Below, piece after piece: positions 39,190-47,709 of a stretch of 64,000 bases of DNA. Within the stretch, counting starts at the first letter, position 1. Every line of letters starts with the position of its first letter. This DNA comes from Halorhabdus sp. CBA1104 (lineage in GTDB: Archaea > Halobacteriota > Halobacteria > Halobacteriales > Haloarculaceae). The notes below the pieces were generated by a model. The model searched no databases. It saw nothing but the letters and a program-made list of their open reading frames with translations, and was not told the DNA's origin. Location: NCBI RefSeq assembly GCF_009690625.1, contig NZ_CP033878.1:372001-436000 (forward strand), given 5' to 3'. The position numbers and the translations under genes are program-made.

Positions 39190-41064
39190 ATGGTGGACAA
39201 CCAGCAGTTAGACGACTATAGTACGATCAGCCGCCGCCGGTTCGCTCAGATCGCTGGAGCGACCGGGGCGGCAGCCCTCGCGGGTTGTGGTGGCGGCGAT
39301 ACGACCACTGAAGGGGGCGGCCAAGAAGACACGCCGGCGGACGGTGGCGAGACGGACGACGGTACGTCCGATTCCTCGACACAGGTTTACGACGCTGAAT
39401 ACGACAACCTCAACCAGTCGGCGGCGACCGCTGATCTACAGTACAACCATCTCAACAGCTCCTCGTATGCGGGTTGGATCGCGTGGACCCTGACCGACCG
39501 CCTCATCGCGTACAACTTCAACGAGCGGGAGTATCAACCCTACGCGCTCGAAGAGTACACCATCGAACCCCAGCGGGCAGAACTCACTATTCGGGGCGAT
39601 TATGCGTGGGTCGATGGGACGGATTATACGTCCACGCACCTCAAACAGGAGATCGCTGCCAGTTACATCGTCGGTGGTGGGCTCTGGGACTACATCGAAA
39701 CTCTGGACAACATCAAGACGCCCGACGAGAAGACGCTGGTTCTGGAGCTTCCCGAGGCTGCAAACCCGACAGCGCTGGAGCACGAGATCGGTGCCATCCA
39801 GACGAACATTCGCGCAAAGGATGGGACCCCGTTTGCGACCCTTTGGAACGAGATGCAAGAGAACGGGGTTGACGGAGTCAGTGACTCCACCCGCGAGGAA
39901 GTGTCGAACTTCTCGCCTTCGAGCCCGCCGATGACGGCCGCGCCGTGGACGTTCGAAAGCGGTGACGCCAACGGCGTTCGGCTGTCGCGCAACGAGGAAC
40001 ACCCCGACGCCGACAACATCAACTTTTCAAACTACTACTGGGGCGCTTCGCCGGGTAACGAACACAAGCAGTCCCAGCTGGTTTCGGGCAAAGTCAACAG
40101 TGTAATGAGTCTGTACTGCCCGCCACGGATCGCGGCAAACGTGCCGGACGAGTTCGAAGAGGCACGTCCGCCGGCGTACTGGGGCTACGGGCTCATGCCG
40201 AACCACGAGCGCCCGCACGTCGAACACCGGGAAGTCCGCCAGGCAATCCAGCATGCGATCGACCGCAGTGTCGTAAAGCAAAACGCTGGCCCGCGGACCA
40301 AAGAGATGGCGGCAACTCCGGGTGCCCTCTGTCCGGGCCAACCTGAAGAAGAATGGCTCGGTGACACCATGGACAGCTACCTCCGCTTTGAGGATCCGGA
40401 ACGCGGTGCGGAGCTACTCGAAGAAGCTGGCTATACGAAAGACAGCGGCACCTGGAAAGACTCAAACGGCAAGACTGCATCCCTCGAAGTCAGCGTCTTC
40501 GCTGGCTGGTCTGACTGGGTGACGGCCTCCCAGACGATTGTCAGCCAGCTCAACGACTTCGGCTTCGATGCCTCGTTGAACACCGTGCCCGGTGGGTCTG
40601 CCTGGGGCGACATTTTGCCCAACAGCAAGTTCCAGATCCACACCTACTCCTGGATGTCCGGCGGACCCCGCGGTGCGTTCCCCTACTATTCGGCCCGACG
40701 TCAGGTCGGTTACGTCTGGGGTGCTGGAAATATCCACAACTATCCTGGCTGGAACGGTGGTGACGGGCAAGAGATCACCGTGCCCGACGGTAACGGTGGC
40801 GAACTGTCTGCGAACCCAGTCGAACTGGTCGACAGTCTCCCACGGATCACTGACGAAGAGGAACTCACGCAGACGGTGCGCGACCTCCACCGCGTGTTGA
40901 ACGTCGATCAGCCGTTCATGCCACTCTCGACGAAGCTCGAACAGTCGTGGTACGAGCAGAGTGACACGTGGGCCGCGCCTGACGAAGACTCGACGAAAGC
41001 CGGGGTCAAGTGGCCGTCGTGTTGGTTGCCAAAGCAGGGCGACATCTCCTACAAAGGAGACTAG
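39190..41064 (+). CDS. Opp/Dpp-type solute-binding lipoprotein
   Basis: A 624-residue family 5 binding protein. The N-terminus has a Tat lipobox signal (SRRRFAQIAGATGAAALAGC) followed by a Gly/Thr/Asp-rich linker. The body shows family 5 features such as TDRLIAYNFNEREYQPYALE and HVEHREVRQAIQHAIDRSVV. It is the ligand-capturing part of the ABC importer encoded by the next four genes. Family 5 proteins bind peptides, nickel or oligosaccharides; the ligand cannot be assigned. The ATG at 39190 is right before the signal; the AT-rich TACTTAATACC lies 35-40 bases upstream. Confidence 0.92.
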   Translation: MVDNQQLDDYSTISRRRFAQIAGATGAAALAGCGGGDTTTEGGGQEDTPADGGETDDGTSDSSTQVYDAEYDNLNQSAATADLQYNHLNSSSYAGWIAWTLTDRLIAYNFNEREYQPYALEEYTIEPQRAELTIRGDYAWVDGTDYTSTHLKQEIAASYIVGGGLWDYIETLDNIKTPDEKTLVLELPEAANPTALEHEIGAIQTNIRAKDGTPFATLWNEMQENGVDGVSDSTREEVSNFSPSSPPMTAAPWTFESGDANGVRLSRNEEHPDADNINFSNYYWGASPGNEHKQSQLVSGKVNSVMSLYCPPRIAANVPDEFEEARPPAYWGYGLMPNHERPHVEHREVRQAIQHAIDRSVVKQNAGPRTKEMAATPGALCPGQPEEEWLGDTMDSYLRFEDPERGAELLEEAGYTKDSGTWKDSNGKTASLEVSVFAGWSDWVTASQTIVSQLNDFGFDASLNTVPGGSAWGDILPNSKFQIHTYSWMSGGPRGAFPYYSARRQVGYVWGAGNIHNYPGWNGGDGQEITVPDGNGGELSANPVELVDSLPRITDEEELTQTVRDLHRVLNVDQPFMPLSTKLEQSWYEQSDTWAAPDEDSTKAGVKWPSCWLPKQGDISYKGD

Positions 41065-41138
41065 CATCACACAGAACGCACTGTCCGCGTTCTGAACTAA
41101 CTATAATCGTTAAAATACCACAAACTGACTAGCTGCAC

Positions 41139-42152
41139 ATGGTAAATTACTACATAAAACGGACTGGACAGATGGTAGTGACGCTCTATGCCGTCGTTAC
41201 CATCGCATTCGCACTGGTGCGTTTCCTCCCAGGGGGGCCCGCAACGGCGTTACGAGCGCAGTTGATGCAAGAAGACGTTCCCTCGGAAGTCATCGCCCAG
41301 CGTATCGAACTGTATCTCAGTGTCAATCCCGACGCCCCGCTGTTGGATCAGTACATAAGCTACATGAGCAATATCTTCTTGGAGGGGAGCCTCGGCAAAT
41401 CCGTCTTTATCCAGCGCCAGACCCCAGTCACAGAGATCCTGGCAGAGGCACTCCCGTGGACGCTGTTTATCGTCATTTCGTCTATCATTCTCTTCCACAT
41501 CATGGCTGTCGTAATCGGTGCGCTGATGGCCTACTGGGAGGGGAGTCTGTTCGACACGGTGAATTCAGCTATCGCGATCGTGTTCACGTCGATCCCGTTC
41601 TACGTGCTCGCCATCGTGCTCGTCTGGATCCTCGGGTACGAGATGAGCTTGTTCCCGGTCGGAAACCGGTACGGGGACGCCATCGAGCCAGGACTCTCAG
41701 TGACGTACATCCTCGATGTGATCTATCACGGAGCGTTGCCGATCGCCTCGATGGTGATAACCCAGTACGGTGTTCGCGCACTGTCGTTCCGTGGGAACAG
41801 TATCCAGATCCTCGGCGAGGACTTCGTTCGGGTCGCCCGGCTGCGTGGCTTGTCCGACTCCCGGATCGCGCTCTGGTATGTCGGACGGAACGCGATCTTG
41901 CCGCTGTATACGGGCTTTCTGCTCTCGCTCGGGTGGCTGCTCGGTGGCACCGTGATCCTCGAAGAGATCTTCAACTATCCCGGTATCGGGCTCAAGTTTA
42001 TCGAAGCGCTCGAAGTCCGCGACTATCCGGTGATCATGGGCGTGTTCATCATGATCACGGTCGCACTGGTCGTCGGTATCTATGTCGCCGACCTGACCTA
42101 CGGGAAGATCGATCCGCGCATCGAAACGGGTGATCAAAGTGAAGCATTCTGA
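41139..42152 (+). CDS. Opp/Dpp-type ABC permease, first subunit
   Basis: A 337-residue DppB-like permease with six membrane segments. It has the N-terminal family pattern YYIKRTGQMVVTLYAVVTIA, FLPGGPATAL, and the EAA coupling loop near ALSFRGNSIQILGEDFVRVARLRG shortened here to its key GxxxxxxxxRAR-like spacing. It forms the membrane channel with the next gene, which starts before this one ends. The operon order is binding protein, two permeases, two ATPases. Confidence 0.94.
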   Translation: MVNYYIKRTGQMVVTLYAVVTIAFALVRFLPGGPATALRAQLMQEDVPSEVIAQRIELYLSVNPDAPLLDQYISYMSNIFLEGSLGKSVFIQRQTPVTEILAEALPWTLFIVISSIILFHIMAVVIGALMAYWEGSLFDTVNSAIAIVFTSIPFYVLAIVLVWILGYEMSLFPVGNRYGDAIEPGLSVTYILDVIYHGALPIASMVITQYGVRALSFRGNSIQILGEDFVRVARLRGLSDSRIALWYVGRNAILPLYTGFLLSLGWLLGGTVILEEIFNYPGIGLKFIEALEVRDYPVIMGVFIMITVALVVGIYVADLTYGKIDPRIETGDQSEAF

Positions 42153-43167
42153 CACTGATTCCGAAGACGGACTCGAATGGACCTACGACGCCTCCCAAGA
42201 AGTCGGGATGACGCGTCGTGAGAAGCTACGTGAGTATTATCAGGAGTATCTCTACAAGCCGGCCCTCGTCGCCTGGTCAGACTGGCGAACGCGGATCGGC
42301 TACGCGATCGTCGGCTTGTATCTCGCTATCGCTCTGATCGCACAGTTCAATCTCTACCGCCCGCCAGAGGCAAATCAGGAGATGCCGATGCTACAGGCCT
42401 TCCAGGAAGGGTCCGCAATCCTCGGCTCGAACACGATCGGCCAGGATATCCTCTCGTTGATGATCCACGCGACCCCGGAGATGCTCATCATGATCGTCTC
42501 TGGGGCAGTCTTCGCGATCGTCATCGCCGTGCTCGTCGGCACCTTCGCTGGATTCAAAGGCGGCCGAGTCGATAGCGCGTTGATGTTCGCCGCTGACGTC
42601 GGGATGTCGATCCCGGGGCTCCCGCTCGTGCTGGTGTTGACCTCGACGCTGCGGCCGACGAATCCCGCTGTCATCGGGATCATTATCACGATCAACTACT
42701 GGGCCGGTCTCTCGCGAGCGATTCGAGCACAGACTCTCTCGATCCGTGAGAACAGTTACGTGGAGGCCTCTCGAGTAATGGGCGTCAGCACGCCCCGCAT
42801 CATGTTCAAGGATATCATCCCGAACCTGATGCCGTACATTACCGTTAACTTCGTCAACGCGTGCCGAGCCGTGATCTTCTTCTCGGTCGGGTTGTACTAC
42901 CTTGGGTTCCTTCCCTACACGAACGCGAACTGGGGTGTTGTCCTCAACAACGCCTACACTCAGGGCGCAATCCTCGGCGGTTCGTACGTCTGGCTCATGG
43001 CGCCGATCGTGATGATCATGCTCCTGTCGCTCGGGCTGATTCTCATCGCTCAGGGGATGGACCGCGTGTTCAACCCGCGTGTCCGGACCCGGCTGGCCGG
43101 CGAGTCAGAATCCGTCGAAGGTGACGCTGAGGAAGACGATGTCGACACCTTCGGAGGTGCTATGTAA
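42130..43167 (+). CDS. Opp/Dpp-type ABC permease, second subunit
   Basis: A 345-residue DppC-like permease. After a long acidic N-terminus it has the OppC N-terminal segment and a first membrane helix, then GSNTIGQDILSLMIHATPEM and an EAA loop at SYVEASRVMGVSTPRIMFKD. The GTG at 42130 gives a 23-base overlap with the upstream permease; GTG at 42139 is an alternative. Overlap suggests coupled translation. Confidence 0.92.
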   Translation: MIKVKHSDTDSEDGLEWTYDASQEVGMTRREKLREYYQEYLYKPALVAWSDWRTRIGYAIVGLYLAIALIAQFNLYRPPEANQEMPMLQAFQEGSAILGSNTIGQDILSLMIHATPEMLIMIVSGAVFAIVIAVLVGTFAGFKGGRVDSALMFAADVGMSIPGLPLVLVLTSTLRPTNPAVIGIIITINYWAGLSRAIRAQTLSIRENSYVEASRVMGVSTPRIMFKDIIPNLMPYITVNFVNACRAVIFFSVGLYYLGFLPYTNANWGVVLNNAYTQGAILGGSYVWLMAPIVMIMLLSLGLILIAQGMDRVFNPRVRTRLAGESESVEGDAEEDDVDTFGGAM

Positions 43168-43169
43168 CG

Positions 43170-44303
43170 ATGAGTACTGATTACGACGATACGGCGACTG
43201 ACGATGAGATGGACATGACTGTGACGAGTCTCGATGCCGAGGATCCGATCATGCAGATCCACGACGCGCGGGTCACCTACGATATGGATCGTGGGGAATC
43301 GCGCGTCTTGGACGACGTCCACCTCGAACTCGAACGTGAGGAGATCATCGGTGTCGTGGGGGAATCGGGCTCGGGCAAGTCGATGCTAGCCTCGGCGATG
43401 CTGGACTCTGTGCCGGACCCTGGAAAGTTGGCCGGCCAGATCCGCTACAATCCCGAGGATCGCGACCAGATCGATCTGCTGTCCCTTTCGAAAGAGGAGC
43501 TACGGCAGGTTCGCTGGGCGGATATCTCGATGGTCTTCCAGGGGGCGATGAGTTCGTTCAATCCGGTGTTGACGGTCAAAGCGCACTTCAAGGAAACCCT
43601 GGAAACCCACGATTACGACGTCGAAGAGGGGATGCAACGGGCGCGGGATCTCCTCTCTGACCTGTACCTCCAGCCCGAGCGCGTCCTCAAATCCTATCCG
43701 CACGAGTTGTCCGGTGGTATGCGCCAGCGGGCGTTGCTGGCGCTGTCGGTCGTTCTGGAGCCGGACGTACTGGTGATGGACGAGCCGACGGCGGCCCTCG
43801 ACTTGCTGATGCAGCGGTCGATCCTCATGCTGATGGAGGAGCTGCAGGAGTCTTACGACCTGACGATGCTGTTTATCACCCACGACCTGCCGCTGGTGGC
43901 CTCCCTTGCCGACCGGATGGCAATCATGTACGCCTTCCAACTCGTCGAAATCGGTCCGACCCGGGCGTTGCTCGAACAGCCCGCCCATCCGTACACGCGC
44001 GCTCTTCTCAATTCGACACCGAACCTAGATGCACCTCTCGACGAGATGCAGTCCATCGAAGGTTCGAGCCCGGATCCGGTGAACGTCCCCGAAGGGTGTT
44101 CCTATCATCCGCGGTGTCCGTTCGCCGAAGAGAAGTGTATCGAATCCGAACCTAACTACTTCTTGCCAGAGTCCGATCACGGCGTCGCGTGTTTCAATTG
44201 GCGGGAAGCCAAAGAGCGACTGTCACTCAACCACCTGCAGGCACGCGACGACAGCGGCAAGCAGGTGCGTGACACCGACGACGAACGTGGAGGTGAGCAC
44301 TGA
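43170..44303 (+). CDS. Opp/Dpp-type ABC ATPase, first subunit
   Basis: A 377-residue DppD-like ATPase. Walker A is GESGSGKSM, the ABC signature is LSGGMRQRALLAL, and Walker B is VLVMDEPTAAL. The C-terminal oligopeptide domain has the four-cysteine cluster pattern (GCSYHPRCPFAEEKC, later Cys in VACFNW), often seen in this family. It begins 2 bases after the permease stop and overlaps the next ATPase. Confidence 0.95.
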   Translation: MSTDYDDTATDDEMDMTVTSLDAEDPIMQIHDARVTYDMDRGESRVLDDVHLELEREEIIGVVGESGSGKSMLASAMLDSVPDPGKLAGQIRYNPEDRDQIDLLSLSKEELRQVRWADISMVFQGAMSSFNPVLTVKAHFKETLETHDYDVEEGMQRARDLLSDLYLQPERVLKSYPHELSGGMRQRALLALSVVLEPDVLVMDEPTAALDLLMQRSILMLMEELQESYDLTMLFITHDLPLVASLADRMAIMYAFQLVEIGPTRALLEQPAHPYTRALLNSTPNLDAPLDEMQSIEGSSPDPVNVPEGCSYHPRCPFAEEKCIESEPNYFLPESDHGVACFNWREAKERLSLNHLQARDDSGKQVRDTDDERGGEH

Positions 44304-45367
44304 TGAGCTCCGAGGAACCGTTACTCTCCTTAGAGAACGTCGAGGTCCACTTCGAAAACCAGGGCGGCTTCCTGGATCTCTTTGACGAACCGGAAATCGT
44401 CCGAGCGGTCGACGGCGTTAACCTCGACATCTACGAGGAAGACGTCGTGGCGCTGGTCGGCGAATCCGGCTGCGGGAAAACGACGCTGGGCAAGACCGCA
44501 ATCGGCCTGCAGGAGCCGACTGGTGGCAGTGTGAAGTTCCGCGGTACGGATATCTGGGAAGCACGACGTGGCAACGCCGATATCCCCTTCTCGGAGATCC
44601 GCAATTCCCTACAGATCATTCACCAGGACCCCGGGTCGTCGCTGAACCCCAACCGACGGGTAAAATCGATCCTGCAAGTCCCGCTCGAGCAGACCCACCC
44701 GGAGATGAGCACCAACGAAATGTTGGAGCGCATTTACTCCCTGCTAGAGCACGTCGGGATGACGCCGGCAACGGACTACGCCGAGCGCTATCCCCACCAG
44801 CTCTCCGGTGGCGAGAAACAGCGCGTTGCGCTGAGCCGGGCGCTGTTGATGAATCCGGACATGATCCTGGCTGATGAGGCCATTTCGGCCCTCGACGTCT
44901 CCTTGCGCGTCGAGATGATGGATCTCATGTTGGACCTGCAAGAACAGTTCAGCACGTCGTTCCTGTTCATCAGTCACGACCTCTCGAACGCGCGGTACTT
45001 CACCGAACACGGCGACGGCCGCATCGGTGGGATGTATCTGGGCGAACTCGTCGAGGTCGGCCCACCCGAACAGGTGACCCAAAACCCGCGCCATCCGTAC
45101 ACGGAGGTGCTGCGCTGGGCGACGCCGAATCTCAATCTCGACGAGCAATCGACGGACATGCCGATGCGAAAGATCGATATTCCGGATCCGGTCGACCCGC
45201 CGTCTGGCTGTCGATTCCACACGCGGTGTCCGGAAGCACGTGACGCGTGTAAACACGAGACTCCCCAGCCCCAGTCGATCGAACACGGGGACATCGAACA
45301 CTGGGCGTCGTGCTTCCGCGAGTACGACGATCACGAGTACTGGCAGAGCCAGCCCTTACAGGACTGA
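44303..45367 (+). CDS. Opp/Dpp-type ABC ATPase, second subunit
   Basis: A 354-residue DppF-like ATPase. Walker A is GESGCGKTTLGK, signature LSGGEKQRVALSRA, Walker B MILADEAISALD. The C-terminal domain carries GCRFHTRCPEARDACK. It starts in a TGATG overlap with the stop of the previous gene, so it is translationally coupled. With the four upstream genes it completes an importer. Confidence 0.95.
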   Translation: MSSEEPLLSLENVEVHFENQGGFLDLFDEPEIVRAVDGVNLDIYEEDVVALVGESGCGKTTLGKTAIGLQEPTGGSVKFRGTDIWEARRGNADIPFSEIRNSLQIIHQDPGSSLNPNRRVKSILQVPLEQTHPEMSTNEMLERIYSLLEHVGMTPATDYAERYPHQLSGGEKQRVALSRALLMNPDMILADEAISALDVSLRVEMMDLMLDLQEQFSTSFLFISHDLSNARYFTEHGDGRIGGMYLGELVEVGPPEQVTQNPRHPYTEVLRWATPNLNLDEQSTDMPMRKIDIPDPVDPPSGCRFHTRCPEARDACKHETPQPQSIEHGDIEHWASCFREYDDHEYWQSQPLQD

Positions 45368-45507
45368 GTACCCGGCCTGGCTCTCTGTCGAACTCAGTAC
45401 CGTCGTCGGTGCTGTTGCCCGACGAACTGCAGTCCTGTTGCTCGTTGGATCTTGCGCCACGTTCGAGAACCGACGGTATCAGGCTCGATCGTCTTTCAGT
45501 GGCTGTA

Positions 45508-45741
45508 TCAGCCGACAGTCACGTCTTCACGCTGTAGACACTTCCGGTAGACAAGCGTGGTGATCCCGAAAGCAACCACGACAAGCACGAGGTCGAAGAT
45601 CGCTATCGTGTACGACATCGTGCCCGGTTCGCCAAAGAAAAGCGCAAACAACGTGAGCAACAGCGCCATGAACAACGCGATGATGAGTGTGTAGAGATAC
45701 TGCGTCTGGCTACAGACGTACGACCACTTGTCCTCGGCCAT
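45508..45741 (-). CDS. Small two-helix membrane protein
   Basis: A 77-residue protein with two strong hydrophobic helices (LYTLIIALFMALLLTLFALFF and IAIFDLVLVVVAFGITTLVY). Both helices lie in the middle of the protein and the ends are polar. Family unknown to me. It is convergent with the transporter operon and divergent from the UspA gene. Confidence 0.7.
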   Translation of the reverse strand: MAEDKWSYVCSQTQYLYTLIIALFMALLLTLFALFFGEPGTMSYTIAIFDLVLVVVAFGITTLVYRKCLQREDVTVG

Positions 45742-45893
45742 AGTGACGCTTGGCAGTACCGTCTCATAAACATCAGGAATCTCACTTCGAATCGACGTGT
45801 TTGTCCCTGCAAGCTCACCTCGAAGACGACTTCTGGTGTTGTCATCGTCGGAGAAACCACTAGATTCACATGACCTTCGTTAGAAGAGGTCTC

Positions 45894-46355
45894 ATGGAAC
45901 GAGGATTAGCCGTTTTGTTGTCCGAAAGTGACGCGGAGAAGGAACTCTTACAGCAAGCCGCCACCTTTAGCGACTGCTCGGACGCCCCACTTACCGTCCT
46001 GGCGGTCGTTTCGCCTTCGGAGTACGATTCCGTCGCAGAGACGATGGATCTCATCGGCGAGATCGAGCATACGAGCTACGATGACGACGCGATCTTCGAG
46101 GGGTTGCGCAAGAACACGCGTGATATCGTCGAAGACGCGATCGGTGACATGGATGTCCCCTACGAGATTGCCGTCCAGGTCGAAGACGAGAGCGATCGGG
46201 CAGACGTTGTGCTTACGGCTGCCCGTGAACACGACTGCGATCACGTCTTCCTCGTCGGCCAGCGCCGATCGCCGACCGGCAAGGCGCTGTTCGGTGACCT
46301 CACCCAGAAGATCATTCTCAACTTCGAGGGCGATATCACGCTCTCGATGGAATAG
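45894..46355 (+). CDS. Universal stress protein (UspA family)
   Basis: A 153-residue UspA-type protein with the alpha/beta nucleotide-binding fold: GLAVLLSESDAEKELLQQAA at the start, ADVVLTAAREHDCDHVFLVG and the glycine pattern GQRRSPTGKALFGDLTQKII that fits the ATP-binding G-2x-G-9x-G(S/T) signature. The ATG at 45894 is preferred to 45870, which adds eight residues of unrelated type. Its stress role is general and not specified by neighbours. Confidence 0.87.
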   Translation: MERGLAVLLSESDAEKELLQQAATFSDCSDAPLTVLAVVSPSEYDSVAETMDLIGEIEHTSYDDDAIFEGLRKNTRDIVEDAIGDMDVPYEIAVQVEDESDRADVVLTAAREHDCDHVFLVGQRRSPTGKALFGDLTQKIILNFEGDITLSME

Positions 46356-46556
46356 CCCCATCACGACGGGCATTCGGTCTGTTCGAACCCTTCGCCTCTC
46401 GTCGCGATGGCGGACGAGTGTCGGTGTGTCGCCGGGGCTGGCTTGTGGCGTCGATGGCAGATCGATTTCTGCGTAGTACTCGACATATGCCACAGCAGTC
46501 TTCTCTCCCTGGTCGCATGCAGTAGCAGACAGTGATCGAACCGTCACGTATTTCCA

Positions 46557-46576
46557 GACTGCCTGGGTAGGCAGTC
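46557..46576. promoter_or_regulatory. 8-bp perfect dyad before the HEAT-repeat gene
   Basis: Arms GACTGCCT (46557-46564) and AGGCAGTC (46569-46576) enclose GGGT. The dyad sits between an AT-rich box (GTATTTCC near 46548) and the ATG at 46579, so it overlaps the expected transcription start. It could be an operator or a start-site hairpin. Confidence 0.4.
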
Positions 46577-46578
46577 AC

Positions 46579-47508
46579 ATGCGACACGAAGACATGGATG
46601 TCGTTGAGGATCTCCTCGAGACGGCCCGAGAAGATCCCAGCCACGTCGACTGGGCGGATGTTGAGCCGTATTTGGCCCACGAGAACAACGACGTCAGGGC
46701 GAGAGGGGCCGAAACAGCGGCCGAACTCGTCGATGCAGAGCCGGAAGTTGCCCTCCGGAACAACTCGCAGTTGCTCGACCTTGCAGCGGACGACTATATC
46801 GCCGTCCGTCAACAGGCCCTCGCCGCGTTAGCTGCCGTCGTCCCCGAGTACACGGACGAATTTACCGACGATATCGAGACGTTTATCGATGCTCTCACCG
46901 CACAGGTCGGGACGATCCGCGTTCTCGCTGCCCAATCGTATTCGGCAATTGCCAGCGAGCACCCTGGGGCACTGGCGGCTCACACCGACGCGATTGCGAC
47001 CGTGGTTGCTGAGGCCCACGATGCAGATATTTTCGAGGCAGCCGGCGACGTGTTCGACATGTCTGAGCGGGAAACCCTCCGAACCCACAACAGGGAGGAA
47101 CAACAGAAATACAGCGTCACGAAGGAAGTTGCAGTTAACAGCCTGGTTGAAATCGCCCGCAAGCAGCCGGATGCCGTGTCAGAACACGTGGACGTGGCCC
47201 TCGAGGCGACGACTGCATCCAATCCCCTCGTCGCTGGTGCGGCGATCGACGTTATCAGCGAACTGGCAAAGCAGGGTTATGCAGTTCCCGAAGCCGCACC
47301 GACGGTCATCGAGGAGCAATTAGCGACCGAGTCTGTCTTCGTTCAGGCCCGGGCGGTTCGTGCTCTGGGCAATCTCGGAGCGATCGATGCAGCCGACTCG
47401 ATCGCGGACCTGGCCACAGACGCGACCGACGAAGACCTGCAGGTGCTGGCTGAGGAGACTGCCGAGTGGCTCCAAGAGCGGGCCGATTCCGCCCCGGCCA
47501 GCACTTAG
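46579..47508 (+). CDS. HEAT-repeat protein
   Basis: A 309-residue all-helical protein built of HEAT/ARM-like repeats of about 35-40 residues, such as DVRARGAETAAELVDAEPEV, YIAVRQQALAALAAVVPEY and VFVQARAVRALGNLGAIDAA. HEAT scaffolds bind partner proteins; PBS-lyase-type HEAT proteins also occur in archaea. No catalytic motif is visible and the partner is unknown. A short hairpin lies right before the start. Confidence 0.82.
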   Translation: MRHEDMDVVEDLLETAREDPSHVDWADVEPYLAHENNDVRARGAETAAELVDAEPEVALRNNSQLLDLAADDYIAVRQQALAALAAVVPEYTDEFTDDIETFIDALTAQVGTIRVLAAQSYSAIASEHPGALAAHTDAIATVVAEAHDADIFEAAGDVFDMSERETLRTHNREEQQKYSVTKEVAVNSLVEIARKQPDAVSEHVDVALEATTASNPLVAGAAIDVISELAKQGYAVPEAAPTVIEEQLATESVFVQARAVRALGNLGAIDAADSIADLATDATDEDLQVLAEETAEWLQERADSAPAST

Positions 47509-47562
47509 AGCGGGCAGACTGTCAGTAAACACTTATGTGGGATCCCGGGACACTTCACCAGT

Positions 47563-47709
47563 ATGGGCGAGCGAAGTGCGGGACCCGAGCGGGGACGATC
47601 CGATCGGGCACCGATTGTGCTTGATGTTGGGTGTGGCAACTTACGATCGTACAGCGACCGCGATCGTTCGGCTTCGACGTTACTGACTCCTGTGGGTGGT
47701 GTGCGATGA
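47563..47709 (+). CDS. Possible 48-residue leader protein before the receptor gene
   Basis: A short frame whose TGA overlaps the receptor ATG as ATGA. It reads MGERSAGPERGRSDRAPIVL followed by DVGCGN. The AT-rich ACACTTATG lies about 30 bases upstream. The overlap suggests coupled translation, but composition is only moderately coding-like and no family is recognised. Confidence 0.25.
   Translation: MGERSAGPERGRSDRAPIVLDVGCGNLRSYSDRDRSASTLLTPVGGVR

Noticed and set aside
47620-47640. Methyltransferase-like motif (VLDVGCGN) in the 48-residue frame before the receptor
   Set aside because: Only one short motif, with no room for a methyltransferase fold; most likely chance.
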